Assembly: GCA_015060765.1 (NCBI GenBank)
Contig: SUXW01000007.1
Coordinates: 89,639-153,638, forward strand
DNA: 64,000 bases
Direction: 5' to 3'
Source: Bacteroides sp.
GTDB lineage: Bacteria; Bacteroidota; Bacteroidia; Bacteroidales; Bacteroidaceae
In this document: positions 19,484 through 28,511 of the stretch, piece by piece
Layout: each line of letters begins with the position of its first letter
How positions within the stretch are numbered: position 1 is the stretch's first letter
Made by a program: the position numbers and the translations under genes
The notes under the pieces: generated by a model
The model's database searches: none
What the model saw: the letters and a program-made list of their open reading frames with translations, nothing else
What the model was told of the DNA's origin: nothing

Positions 19484-21541
19484 ATGGATAGTTTCAAGGT
19501 TAATAACGGATTTTCTTATAAAGATTTGCTATATAAAGCGATTATTTTTATTGTTACAGTAGCCATCATCGCCTATTTCCTTCCTAAAGAGGGTAAATTC
19601 AACTACCAGTTTGACATCAATACCCCATGGAAATACGGGTTATTACAAGCCTCTTTCGATTTCCCTATTTACAAAAACGAACAACAAGTACAAGCGGAAG
19701 AAGACAGCATTATGGCTTCTTACCAACCTTACTATGAATTGGACAAGCAAGTGGGAATTGCCGCGTTGACTAAATTTAAGGAGGACTACAACAAACATTT
19801 AAAACAACAGATTGGGCCTGAATATTTCAAGTACATCGAACGAAACCTTAAAAAAATATACGAAAAAGGAATCCTCAGCGGAAATGAACAGCACCAATTG
19901 TTGGAAGACAACATTAATCACATTTTACTGGTGGAACAAAATGTAGCAAAAGGAACGGAAGTGGAACAACTGTATACTACTAAAGAAGCATATGAATACA
20001 TGTTGAATGCAGATACCACCCGTTTCAACAGACAAGCACTTCAACAATGCAATTTAAACAATTACATTGTACCCAACATCATTTACGATGAAGTAAAATC
20101 TGAATCAGCTCTAAAAGATCTCCTATCCAATATTTCATGGGCTAGCGGATACGTACTCAACGGCCAAAAGATTATTGATCGAGGAGAAATTATCGACGAA
20201 AATACTTTCAATATTCTAAATTCATTGGAGAAAGAATGGGAAAAACGAGGAGATACATTGGAAGAGAAACGACTTACCTTTCTCGGTCAGATTCTATTTG
20301 TCAGTCTGTTTATCTGCTGTTTCATGTTCTATTTGGAACTGTTCAGAAGGGATTTCTATGAAAGAAAAGGAAACTTATCTTTATTGTTTATCCTAATTAT
20401 ATTCTTTCCCGTCCTTTCCTCCATCATTGTAGAACAAAACTTGTCGAGCATATACATTATTCCGTTTGCCATGATTCCTATCATTATACGTATTTTTCTC
20501 GATTCACGTACAGCATTCATGGCTCATGTGACGATAATTCTACTCTGTTCCATAACCTTACGGTATCCTCATGAATTCATCTTATTACAAATATTGACAG
20601 GTATGGCCGCTATTTTCAGCCTACGCGAGCTTTCCCAACGTTCACAATTGTTCCGTACTGCATTTATCGTCTTTGCTTGTTACGCCCTACTTTATTTCGC
20701 TTTTGAATTGATTCATGAGGACGACCTGACAAAGTTGAATACGCGCATGTATATCTATTTCGGCATTAATGGAATCATGTTATTGTTCACCTATCCACTT
20801 CTATTTGCTTTGGAAAAGATATTCGGCTTTACATCTAATGTAACTTTAGTGGAACTTTCCAATATCAACCATCCTTTACTACGTAAAATGTCAGAGATTG
20901 CACCGGGAACATTCCAGCACTCCCTTCAAATGTCCAATTTAGCAGCAGAAGCAGCCAATCGAATCGGAGCAAACAGCCAATTGGTCAGAACTGGAGCATT
21001 GTACCACGATATCGGCAAATTGGAAAATCCTGCTTTTTTCACCGAAAACCAATCAGGAGTAAATCCACATAAAAGCCTTAATTACGAGCAAAGCGCACAA
21101 GTCATCATCGGACATGTAACCGATGGATTGAAATTGGCCGAAAAGTACAATCTCCCTAAAGTCATCAAGGAATTCATTGATACACACCACGGACACGGTG
21201 TAGCCAAATATTTTTATATTTCATATCAAAATGAGCACCCGGACGAAGAAGTAAGTATCGAAAAGTTCCAATATCCGGGAGTGAATCCATTTACGAAGGA
21301 ACAGGCTATTTTGATGATGGCGGATGCAGTGGAAGCCGCCTCAAGAAGTCTTGATGAATATACAGAAGAAAATATCGGTTCATTGGTCGACAAGATTATA
21401 GATTCACAAGTAAACGATGGTTATTTTAAGGAATGTCCCATTACGTTCAAAGACATTTCGCAAGTAAAAGCCTTGTTCAAGGAAAAATTGAAAACAATAT
21501 ACCACACCCGGATCACCTATCCCGAGTTGAAGAAATCATAA
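19484..21541 (+). CDS. 7TM-HD family phosphodiesterase (PgpH/YqfF-like)
   Basis: Membrane protein of 685 residues with the architecture of PgpH, which hydrolyses cyclic di-AMP in Firmicutes. One N-terminal transmembrane helix (near residues 15-32) precedes an extracytoplasmic 7TMR-HDED-type domain (to about 260). A block of about seven hydrophobic helices follows (about 265-440), then a cytoplasmic HD domain. Metal-binding residues include H479 (TFQHSLQ) and H508-D509 (LYHDIGK), plus the TDGL and THHGHG segments. Cyclic di-AMP turnover is known in Bacteroidetes, but the exact substrate here is inferred. Monocistronic between gltX and the PqqD cassette. Confidence 0.9.
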   Translation: MDSFKVNNGFSYKDLLYKAIIFIVTVAIIAYFLPKEGKFNYQFDINTPWKYGLLQASFDFPIYKNEQQVQAEEDSIMASYQPYYELDKQVGIAALTKFKEDYNKHLKQQIGPEYFKYIERNLKKIYEKGILSGNEQHQLLEDNINHILLVEQNVAKGTEVEQLYTTKEAYEYMLNADTTRFNRQALQQCNLNNYIVPNIIYDEVKSESALKDLLSNISWASGYVLNGQKIIDRGEIIDENTFNILNSLEKEWEKRGDTLEEKRLTFLGQILFVSLFICCFMFYLELFRRDFYERKGNLSLLFILIIFFPVLSSIIVEQNLSSIYIIPFAMIPIIIRIFLDSRTAFMAHVTIILLCSITLRYPHEFILLQILTGMAAIFSLRELSQRSQLFRTAFIVFACYALLYFAFELIHEDDLTKLNTRMYIYFGINGIMLLFTYPLLFALEKIFGFTSNVTLVELSNINHPLLRKMSEIAPGTFQHSLQMSNLAAEAANRIGANSQLVRTGALYHDIGKLENPAFFTENQSGVNPHKSLNYEQSAQVIIGHVTDGLKLAEKYNLPKVIKEFIDTHHGHGVAKYFYISYQNEHPDEEVSIEKFQYPGVNPFTKEQAILMMADAVEAASRSLDEYTEENIGSLVDKIIDSQVNDGYFKECPITFKDISQVKALFKEKLKTIYHTRITYPELKKS

Positions 21542-21580
21542 ATAATATGCAACAAACCATATTTAACCCATAAAAAAATA

Positions 21581-21588
21581 TACCTTTG
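21581..21588 (+). promoter_or_regulatory. -7 element of the PqqD-ABC-HprK-S26 cassette
   Basis: TACCTTTG matches TAnnTTTG exactly and lies 25 bases before the PqqD-like start. It follows the HD-protein stop by 39 bases, so the cassette is probably transcribed on its own. No convincing -33 TTTG was found. Confidence 0.65.
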
Positions 21589-21613
21589 CATACCAATTAA
21601 AAATCAATGAATC

Positions 21614-21883
21614 ATGAAAATCAAATCCAATTATAAACTACGTGAAATAGCAGGAGAAAATGTGATAATCAATCAAGGAATTACTGAAGCAAACCTGACA
21701 AGCATTATTTCCTTGAATACATCAGCTAAGTTGATGTGGGAAAAATTGATTAATCAAGAATTCAATTTAGAACAAGCTGCCCAAGTTTTGGTTGATACTT
21801 ACGGCATCGCCCCAGAACAAGCAATGAAGGATGCCGGGAATTGGGTAGAAGCTTTGAAAAAGTGCAATATCCTGAGCGATTAA
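21614..21883 (+). CDS. PqqD-like peptide-chaperone protein
   Basis: Small protein of 89 residues resembling PqqD/RRE proteins, which bind leader peptides of ribosomally made, modified peptides. Visible family features are an N-terminal beta-rich stretch (YKLREIAGENVIINQG), the LNTSAKLMWEKLI core with its conserved tryptophan, and a C-terminal helical half ending in ALKKCNILSD. It is followed after 7 bases by an ABC exporter, then a kinase-like protein and a signal-peptidase-like protein. This set recalls lasso-peptide and related clusters (family knowledge). No precursor is evident nearby. It could instead act as a regulatory partner for the ABC protein. Confidence 0.85.
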   Translation: MKIKSNYKLREIAGENVIINQGITEANLTSIISLNTSAKLMWEKLINQEFNLEQAAQVLVDTYGIAPEQAMKDAGNWVEALKKCNILSD

Positions 21884-21890
21884 AAGAGGA

Positions 21891-23516
21891 ATGGTCAAAA
21901 GGATTCTAAACCTTCTAATAGCCGAAGAAAAGAGAAAAGGGTTATGGGTAGCTGGCAGCATATTCCTGTCGGCGATTATAGACTTTATAGGATTGGCGAC
22001 TTTGATGCCAGTCCTATACTTTCTACTCGATGGAGGAGAGCAACGGAAAGCAGCACTTTGGTTTTGTCTATTGGCTATTGTTGTAGTAATAATTAAAAGT
22101 ATATTAAGTACTCTTTTTTCTCGCTACCAACAGAAATTCCTATTGGAGCTATACAAACGTTTGAGTTTCTCGCTCTTCACCGCTTACTACCGCCGGGGGC
22201 TCCTCTTTATACGAGAACAAGGTATTAATCGTTTAGGATATGAAGTGAATTTCGTTTGCTATGCATTCAGTCTGAATATACTAGCTCCTTTATTACGTAT
22301 TGTCGGCGATTGCCTGCTTATGGTAATGGTCATGGTTGCCCTACTTATATACGATTGGTATACAGCTTTAATCTTATTTGTATCGTTCCTCCCTTTCATA
22401 TTGTTATATACTTTTAGCATACGAAAACACGCTCGTGAATTCGGACGGCAAGAATTAGAAGCAAGAAGAAAACAGACAAGGGTAGTAACCGATACTTTTG
22501 GTGGATTTGCCGAATTGGAGGTGAACGATGCTTTCTACAATATGAAAGAATATTTCAAAGAAGGCTTGGAACAGATTACAAACAACCGAATGAAAATGGA
22601 GACCATGGCAAGAATTCCAATGCTCCTTTCCGAATTATCAGCTATTACAGGGCTGACTTGGATGACTATGACTGGTACCGGAGATATTAAAATGTTGATA
22701 GGAATTTTTGCTATAGCTGCTTTCAGATTATTGCCTGCTCTTCGTGGTATTCTATCAGGATGGACCTTAATACAAAACAATGCCAGCAACTTACAAATCA
22801 TAGAAGAAGGACTAAAAGATGACAATAAGACACCCGAGACTGCAGGCACATTGGATTTCGAAAAAGAGCTTTCCGTAATCGATTTATGCTACAAATACGG
22901 TGAAGGAGAAATGATTCTGGAACACTTTTCATGTAAAATCGGGAAAGGAGAATATATCGGTTTTCAAGGATATAGTGGAGCCGGGAAATCGACATTATTT
23001 AATTTGTTGTTAGGGTTCCTCACGCCCCAAAGTGGAGAAATCAGAATAGACCACACCAAACTCACTGCCGACATACAAGCGAAATGGTTGAGAAAAACAG
23101 GATATGTACAACAGAATGTATACATATTTCAGGGTTCTCTTGCTGAAAATATCGCTTTAGGATGTAAAGATATAGATAAAGAAAAAATTAATCGAATTTT
23201 AAAGCAAGTCTGCTTATACGATTGGGTACAGACTTTGTCCAAAGGAATGGAAACATCCTTGGGAGAATTTGGGAATAAAATTTCAGGAGGGCAAAAACAA
23301 CGTATTGGAATAGCCCGTGCTTTATATAAAGAAGCGGAAATCATCTTGTTGGACGAGGCTACTTCTGCACTCGACAACGAAACAGAAAAAGAAATAAACA
23401 ATATGTTGGCCTCTTTGAGAAAAACTTATATAGGGCTGACTATTCTTTCAATAGCCCATCGCGAAAGTTCATTATCGTACTGCGACCGTATCATAAACGT
23501 CAATCAAGAATCATGA
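21891..23516 (+). CDS. ABC transporter, fused permease and ATPase
   Basis: Half-size exporter of 541 residues. A six-helix membrane domain occupies about residues 15-300. The nucleotide-binding domain follows with Walker A GYSGAGKST (near 360), signature ISGGQKQRIGIARAL (near 465), Walker B IILLDEATSALD (near 485) and the switch histidine in SIAHRES. The signature begins ISGGQ in place of the usual LSGGQ. No N-terminal peptidase (C39) domain is present, so leader removal would need another enzyme, perhaps the S26-like protein downstream. It overlaps the next gene by 4 bases, implying translational coupling. Peptide export is the likely role; lipid or drug export remains possible. Confidence 0.9.
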   Translation: MVKRILNLLIAEEKRKGLWVAGSIFLSAIIDFIGLATLMPVLYFLLDGGEQRKAALWFCLLAIVVVIIKSILSTLFSRYQQKFLLELYKRLSFSLFTAYYRRGLLFIREQGINRLGYEVNFVCYAFSLNILAPLLRIVGDCLLMVMVMVALLIYDWYTALILFVSFLPFILLYTFSIRKHAREFGRQELEARRKQTRVVTDTFGGFAELEVNDAFYNMKEYFKEGLEQITNNRMKMETMARIPMLLSELSAITGLTWMTMTGTGDIKMLIGIFAIAAFRLLPALRGILSGWTLIQNNASNLQIIEEGLKDDNKTPETAGTLDFEKELSVIDLCYKYGEGEMILEHFSCKIGKGEYIGFQGYSGAGKSTLFNLLLGFLTPQSGEIRIDHTKLTADIQAKWLRKTGYVQQNVYIFQGSLAENIALGCKDIDKEKINRILKQVCLYDWVQTLSKGMETSLGEFGNKISGGQKQRIGIARALYKEAEIILLDEATSALDNETEKEINNMLASLRKTYIGLTILSIAHRESSLSYCDRIINVNQES

Positions 23517-24361
23517 AACAATATTACAACATAGCTGGACATAAATTGAGCATATCATCCCCTATCTGTGAAGCTCTGAAAAGACTTCCCGGGTTCCAAC
23601 CTTTTCGAATTGAAAAAACCGATATCGATTTCAACTTTTCTGAAGGCAAAGAAATGGATATCCCTTTATTTGCCAAAGAATTGTATACTTTGGAATTCGA
23701 AGATGTAAAAGGTGCTTTCGGAACCACAACAGGAGGCTACCTCATGTGTCTGACACCCGAAGGAAAAGACTGTTTGTACCTATGGACCAACATAACAAAT
23801 AGAACGGTATACTTATACGGTAATTATGAGCCCTATTTGTTACGTTATGCTATATGGGTTGGATATGGTATCATGACCGTACACCATCATACACTTGCCA
23901 TCCATACTAGTTGCATCGTATACCATGACAAGGCTGTCCTGTTTTTAGGAGAAAGTGGTACAGGAAAGAGTACACATACCCGTTTGTGGCAAGAGCATAT
24001 ATCAGGAGCTGTATTGCTTAACGATGACAGTCCTATCATCCGAATAGAGAACGAAAAAATATGGGCATATGGAAGTCCGTGGAGTGGAAAAACGCCTTGT
24101 TATAAAAACGAACGATACGAACTGCAAGGATGCGTACGCCTATCACAGGCGCCTTACAACCAAATCCAAAAGCTCACGATACTCCAATCCATTGGAGCCT
24201 TACATCCTTCTTGTGCGCCACAATTTGCATACGATGAAAATCTATACAATGGAGTAAGCCACACTTTGGATGGTATTTTGTCAGCCATACCTTGTTATCA
24301 CTTGGCTTGTTTGCCCAACAAAGAAGCTGCTTTATTATCATGCAAGACTTTGTTTGTATGA
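23513..24361 (+). CDS. HPr kinase/phosphorylase-like protein of peptide clusters
   Basis: 282 residues. The C-terminal half resembles HprK: a P-loop GESGTGKST near residue 148, then LLNDDSPIIRIENEKIW and the GSPWSGKTPCYKNE segment. The N-terminal DRTGG domain of true HPr kinases is not apparent. Such stand-alone relatives occur beside PqqD and ABC genes in lasso-peptide-type loci, where one characterised member phosphorylates the precursor peptide (established for paeninodin). The start overlaps the ABC stop by 4 bases and the stop overlaps the next start (ATGA), so the genes are tightly coupled. Substrate here is unknown. Confidence 0.82.
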   Translation: MKQYYNIAGHKLSISSPICEALKRLPGFQPFRIEKTDIDFNFSEGKEMDIPLFAKELYTLEFEDVKGAFGTTTGGYLMCLTPEGKDCLYLWTNITNRTVYLYGNYEPYLLRYAIWVGYGIMTVHHHTLAIHTSCIVYHDKAVLFLGESGTGKSTHTRLWQEHISGAVLLNDDSPIIRIENEKIWAYGSPWSGKTPCYKNERYELQGCVRLSQAPYNQIQKLTILQSIGALHPSCAPQFAYDENLYNGVSHTLDGILSAIPCYHLACLPNKEAALLSCKTLFV

Positions 24362-24807
24362 AAAAAAAAGTCCTTCAAAATTCATTTTTAACAGAAGCCG
24401 CTACCTTATTGAAGGAAGGAAAGTCGGTCCGTATCCGTATAAACGGAGAGAGCATGTTTCCTTTCATCCGAGGAGGAAAAGATATAGTGGAAATCATTCC
24501 CTATCATTTAAAAGATCCATTGAAAAAGTGGTGCTGCACCTTTTACGAATGGAACGGACACTATATGATACATCGGTATATTGGTAGTAACATGGAAAAA
24601 TGCAGAATGATGGGTGATGGAAATCTAGCACAAGTAGAAGAAGTGAATAGGTATGAAATCATAGGTATATTAAAGGCTATTTACCATCCAGACGGAAGCA
24701 TACAGGAATGCAATGACCCACAATGGTTGCGTAAAGCAGAATACTGGTATCGATTACGGAAACTGCGCCGTTTCCTGATCCCATTGATGAAAAGATTCAT
24801 CAAATAA
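24358..24807 (+). CDS. S26 (SipW-type) signal-peptidase-like protein
   Basis: 149 residues if it starts at the ATG overlapping the upstream stop (ATGA); a longer in-frame start exists but would overlap the kinase gene by 70 bases. It carries signal-peptidase box B as NGESMFPFI with probable nucleophile S32. Box D is YMIHRYIG with H72 where lysine stands in bacterial type I enzymes, and box E is MMGDGN (residues 84-89). A Ser/His dyad marks the ER/SipW branch (S26B). There is no clear transmembrane helix, only a basic C-terminal tail (RLRKLRRFLIPLMKRFIK), so it may be peripheral. It could process the peptide exported by the neighbouring ABC protein (inference). Confidence 0.78.
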   Translation: MKKKVLQNSFLTEAATLLKEGKSVRIRINGESMFPFIRGGKDIVEIIPYHLKDPLKKWCCTFYEWNGHYMIHRYIGSNMEKCRMMGDGNLAQVEEVNRYEIIGILKAIYHPDGSIQECNDPQWLRKAEYWYRLRKLRRFLIPLMKRFIK

Positions 24808-24810
24808 GAT

Positions 24811-25275
24811 TTATAGTCTGACTTCCTCCAACAATCCTGCACACGCATCCTCCAAGATATCAAGAACATTCTCAAAACCTTGTGCACCCCCGTAGTAAGG
24901 ATCAGGGACGTAATCTACTATTTTAGAACGACAAAAGTCAGTCATACGATATATTTTCTTTTCACTTTCCAAATCAGGAGCACGATCAATAAGATCCTGA
25001 ATGTTTCTATCGTCCATTCCCACAATCATATCGAAATTATAAAAATCAAAAGTGCAAATTGGACGAGAACGATGTACCAAATTATAACCACGACGAGAAG
25101 CATGCATCCGCATCCGACTATCGGGCAATTCGCCTTCATGATAGCTTAAAATACCAGCCGAATCTACCTCTATATCATTTTCCAATCCTGCATTCTTCAC
25201 TAGAACACGCATAATTTCTTCAGCTGATGACGAACGACAAATATTGCCTAAACAAACAAATAATATTCTTTTCAT
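24811..25275 (-). CDS. Low-molecular-weight protein tyrosine phosphatase
   Basis: 154 residues. The phosphate-binding loop VCLGNICRSS gives catalytic C8 and R14 (C-x5-R-S). The general-acid loop is DPYYGG near the C-terminus (VPDPYYGGAQGFENV). Members dephosphorylate tyrosines on capsule-export kinases or other proteins; the target here is unknown. The gene lies 9 bases after priA on the same strand, so it is probably cotranscribed with it. Its stop is 3 bases from the stop of the convergent S26-like gene, with no terminator between them. Confidence 0.93.
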   Translation of the reverse strand: MKRILFVCLGNICRSSSAEEIMRVLVKNAGLENDIEVDSAGILSYHEGELPDSRMRMHASRRGYNLVHRSRPICTFDFYNFDMIVGMDDRNIQDLIDRAPDLESEKKIYRMTDFCRSKIVDYVPDPYYGGAQGFENVLDILEDACAGLLEEVRL

Positions 25276-25284
25276 ACTCTAACT

Positions 25285-27747
25285 CTATTGAGGATCTACA
25301 TCATAATACACAACCAACGAACGGAAACGTTCATCTTCCAACAAAGCACGTTGTACCGACGTCAAGTATTCACGTACTTTCTTTACTGAAGCATTATGCT
25401 CCACCTTAATCACAATTTTTTTAATGAATAAAGTCTGTACACGTGCCACTGGAGGTTTGTCAGGGCCTAACACACGACTACCCAAAGAAGCACGTAAATA
25501 AGCTGTCAACGTATCAGCAGCCAAATCGAGTATATTCTCCTTTCGATGTTTTAGATATACATAAATCAACCGATAATATGGAGGATAACGAAACATTTGA
25601 CGTTCTGCCAATTGATCGTAATACATTTGTTCAAAATCGTTCTTCACTACTTGATGAATAACAGGGAGTTCAGGCGACTTCGTTTGAAGTATTACTTTCC
25701 CTTGCTTATTCTTTCTACCTGCCCTACCTGCAACTTGAGCCATCAGTTGAAAAGCCCGTTCATGACTTCGAAAATCAGGGTAGTTCAACAAAGTATCAGC
25801 ATTAAGAATACCTACCACACTCACATGATCGAAATCCAATCCTTTGGACACCATCTGTGTACCAATCAGGATATCCGTCTTTCCTGTTTGGAAATCGGCT
25901 ATGATACGTTCATAAGCTGTACGAGTACGAGTCGTATCCAAGTCCATACGAGCCACTTTTGCTTCAGGAAACAGCATTTTAATATCGTCTTCAATACGTT
26001 CTGTTCCAAAACCGCGATAATTCAATTCCATTCCTTCGCAAGCTGGACAGATACGAGGTATCTGATAGGTATACCCACAATAGTGACAAGTAAGTTGATT
26101 CAGTCCTTTGTGGTATGTCAAACTCACATCACAATTTTTACATTTCGGAACCCAACCACAAGTGTGACATTCTACCATTGGTGCGAACCCCCTCCGATTC
26201 TGGAACAAAATGACTTGTTCCTTTCGTCCCAAGGCTTCTTTGATTTCTTGTATCAAATAAGGAGAGAATGGCCCTTTCATCCGTTTTTGATGGGTCAATT
26301 CTTTGATATCTACCACATCGATAAGAGGCAAACGGATATCCTTATACCTTTCTTTCAATTTCACCAAACCATATTTACCTTCAGTGGCATTAAAATAACT
26401 TTCCACACTCGGAGTAGCTGTTCCCAACAAAACTTTCGCTTTGTACATTGAAGCTAACACAATAGCTGAACTTCGAGCATGGTAGCGCGGAGCAGGATCT
26501 TGCTGTTTATAAGTATTTTCATGTTCTTCATCCACAATAACCAACCCCAAACGCTGGAAGGGAAGAAAAACGGACGAACGTACCCCTAAAATTATATCAT
26601 AAGGATTGTCTGTCAGTTGTTTTTGCCAAATTTCCACTCTTTCGGCATCAGGGAACTTAGAATGATAAACCCCCAAACGATTACCGAAAACCCGCTTTAA
26701 ACGCTCTGTTATTTGAGTAGTCAGAGCTATTTCCGGCAACAGATAAAGTACTTGCTTACCTGTTTTCAATATCTCTTCAATCAAATGGATATATATTTCA
26801 GTTTTTCCACTGGAAGTCACTCCATGCAGTAAACAAACATCCTTCTTAGCAAAACTGCTTATAATGCTATTGAAAGCCTGTTGCTGCGAAACATTCAATT
26901 CATAGGATGCTTCTCCATATGTATTCTGCCTATCCAAACGACCTATTTCATGATAATATACTTCGAAAATGCCTTTTTCAACCAAACCGTTAAATACCGA
27001 AATCGAGGTATCGGATGCTTTCAGTAGTTGTTGTTTGGATACCTCCTTGAGTAATTTACCATCCCTCATCCAACCCGAAAGTTCAATGTATTTCATCAAC
27101 AAAGCCAATTGTTTTTTGGCTCTACTCATACCATCAAACAATGTATGCAATTTATCCTCCGTCATATCTTTATCAGCCAATCGTACACGCGCTTCCGTAC
27201 GAGGTTTATATTGACGTTTCAATTCTTCTTTTACAAAAATGGCCTCCTTTTCGAGTAATGATTTGATAAGCGGCAGGATATGTTTAAAACCACTGGCTTT
27301 TCCCAATTGCGTGATACACTGTTCCTTGTCTACACTCAATAAATCGAGTATACGTTGTTCCTTTTCCGGCAAAGGGTTCGAAGACTCGTATTCCTCATTA
27401 TATACGACCATTGTTTCGCTCTCAAGTTTCATACCCGACGGCATAGCAGCTTTGTATACATCGCCTATAGTAGAGAAATAATACGAAGAAATCCACTCCC
27501 AGAACTGAAGTTGACGAGGAAGTATTATCGGTGAAGAGTCGAGTACCTCTTCAATATCTTTCGTTTCATATCCTTCTGGAGCAGTATAATGAACTTTCGT
27601 TACAATACCCGTATAATACTTCTTCCGCCCAAATGGTACCACTACCCGACAACCTTCCATCACACTATCCGCCAATGAGACAGGCAGCGAATAAGTATAT
27701 TGCGAAGCAATGGGTAAAGGCACTATGACATCCACGTATTTCTTCAT
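25285..27747 (-). CDS. priA: Primosomal protein N' (replication restart helicase)
   Basis: Superfamily 2 helicase that reloads the replisome at stalled forks; 820 residues. The N-terminal DNA-binding domain starts MKKYVDVIVPLPIASQYTYS. The helicase core has Walker A HGVTSSGKTE and Walker B VIVDEEHE. An eight-cysteine zinc module follows (CHTCGWVPKCKNC ... CHYCGYTYQIPRICPAC), all cysteines intact. The start at 27747 was chosen since longer in-frame starts run through the promoter and terminator region. The -7 element ends only 4 bases before this ATG, so the mRNA may be almost leaderless. Followed by the phosphatase gene. Confidence 0.95.
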   Translation of the reverse strand: MKKYVDVIVPLPIASQYTYSLPVSLADSVMEGCRVVVPFGRKKYYTGIVTKVHYTAPEGYETKDIEEVLDSSPIILPRQLQFWEWISSYYFSTIGDVYKAAMPSGMKLESETMVVYNEEYESSNPLPEKEQRILDLLSVDKEQCITQLGKASGFKHILPLIKSLLEKEAIFVKEELKRQYKPRTEARVRLADKDMTEDKLHTLFDGMSRAKKQLALLMKYIELSGWMRDGKLLKEVSKQQLLKASDTSISVFNGLVEKGIFEVYYHEIGRLDRQNTYGEASYELNVSQQQAFNSIISSFAKKDVCLLHGVTSSGKTEIYIHLIEEILKTGKQVLYLLPEIALTTQITERLKRVFGNRLGVYHSKFPDAERVEIWQKQLTDNPYDIILGVRSSVFLPFQRLGLVIVDEEHENTYKQQDPAPRYHARSSAIVLASMYKAKVLLGTATPSVESYFNATEGKYGLVKLKERYKDIRLPLIDVVDIKELTHQKRMKGPFSPYLIQEIKEALGRKEQVILFQNRRGFAPMVECHTCGWVPKCKNCDVSLTYHKGLNQLTCHYCGYTYQIPRICPACEGMELNYRGFGTERIEDDIKMLFPEAKVARMDLDTTRTRTAYERIIADFQTGKTDILIGTQMVSKGLDFDHVSVVGILNADTLLNYPDFRSHERAFQLMAQVAGRAGRKNKQGKVILQTKSPELPVIHQVVKNDFEQMYYDQLAERQMFRYPPYYRLIYVYLKHRKENILDLAADTLTAYLRASLGSRVLGPDKPPVARVQTLFIKKIVIKVEHNASVKKVREYLTSVQRALLEDERFRSLVVYYDVDPQ

Positions 27748-27751
27748 ACGG

Positions 27752-27759
27752 CAAAGGTA
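27752..27759 (-). promoter_or_regulatory. priA -7 element next to the start codon
   Basis: TACCTTTG on the minus strand, a perfect match, ending 4 bases before the ATG. With transcription starting a few bases downstream of the element, little or no 5' leader is possible. The upstream T-run belongs to the terminator of the preceding gene. Confidence 0.65.
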
Positions 27760-27760
27760 C

Positions 27761-27791
27761 AAAAAAAGAGACACTCCCGATAGAATGTCTC
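27761..27791 (-). terminator. Terminator of the outer-membrane barrel gene
   Basis: GAGACA at 27768-27773 pairs with TGTCTC at 27786-27791. On the minus strand the stem is followed by seven T residues (27767-27761), and the priA -7 element begins one base later. Confidence 0.8.
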
Positions 27792-27821
27792 CCATTTTTA
27801 TAATGGATTGTAACCGTCCTA

Positions 27822-28421
27822 TTAAAAGATATAAGCGGCAGAAACTTGCCAAGTTTTCGTCTTTCCTACACCTTTGCCTAAATTTTCCAATTCAAAGCTA
27901 TCGCCCATCGGAATCTGATAAGTAATACCAACTTGCAATTTCTTCAACAGTTTCAAACCAGCTCCTAAATTCAAAGCGACTTGAGATTTTTTGGAATTAA
28001 TGGTTTCTGGAGTAGTTGGCTTCCCATTGATAGATATTATATCCTCCAAATTTATATCCTTGAAATTAAAAAAGAAATCGGGACCAGCTGCCAAATAAAT
28101 GCCAGCAAAACTACCCAATCCTATAGTATATTTTAAATTAACAGGAATTTCAAGCCCTTGTTCTTTAACTTCACCTTTACCACGTTGAGAATACATCAAA
28201 GCACCATCGAATCCCAAACCGACAACAGGTAATGTAATTTCCGCCATAGGTCCAATAAAGAAACCGGTAGTATTATCCTTGTTTCCTTCATATCCACCTT
28301 TCCAATCTATTTTGGACATATTCAAACCACCCTTCACCCCAAACTTAATTAATTGAGCTTGGACAGGAATCACCATCATTAGGGCCACAGCCACCATCAC
28401 TACATTAAAAATCTTTTTCAT
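27822..28421 (-). CDS. Outer-membrane beta-barrel (porin-like) protein
   Basis: 199 residues starting MKKIFNVVMVAVALMMVIPV, a Sec signal peptide with likely cleavage after VQA. The mature part begins QLIKFGVKGGLNMSK, a common opening of eight-stranded barrels of the PorT/OMP_b-brl group in Bacteroidetes. Alternating strands and a C-terminal aromatic end (TWQVSAAYIF) fit membrane insertion by the BAM machinery. Specific function is unknown; such small barrels can be structural or regulatory. The chosen start removes 13 upstream residues that would break the signal peptide. It has its own -7 element and terminator, hence it is monocistronic. Confidence 0.85.
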   Translation of the reverse strand: MKKIFNVVMVAVALMMVIPVQAQLIKFGVKGGLNMSKIDWKGGYEGNKDNTTGFFIGPMAEITLPVVGLGFDGALMYSQRGKGEVKEQGLEIPVNLKYTIGLGSFAGIYLAAGPDFFFNFKDINLEDIISINGKPTTPETINSKKSQVALNLGAGLKLLKKLQVGITYQIPMGDSFELENLGKGVGKTKTWQVSAAYIF

Positions 28422-28447
28422 ATCCACATATTTAATGTTTAACAATA

Positions 28448-28455
28448 CAAAGATA
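28448..28455 (-). promoter_or_regulatory. -7 element of the barrel-protein gene
   Basis: TATCTTTG on the minus strand, 26 bases upstream of the start at 28421. No strong -33 element was recognised. Confidence 0.55.
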
Positions 28456-28511
28456 AACAATTATTCTTATAACATGTTCATATTGTACCCAAATGGGAAT
28501 GTTGAATAATA

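Noticed and set aside
21541..21613. Hidden precursor peptide gene before the PqqD-like gene
   Set aside because: The gap is 72 bases, contains the promoter, and has no open frame with a credible start and leader.
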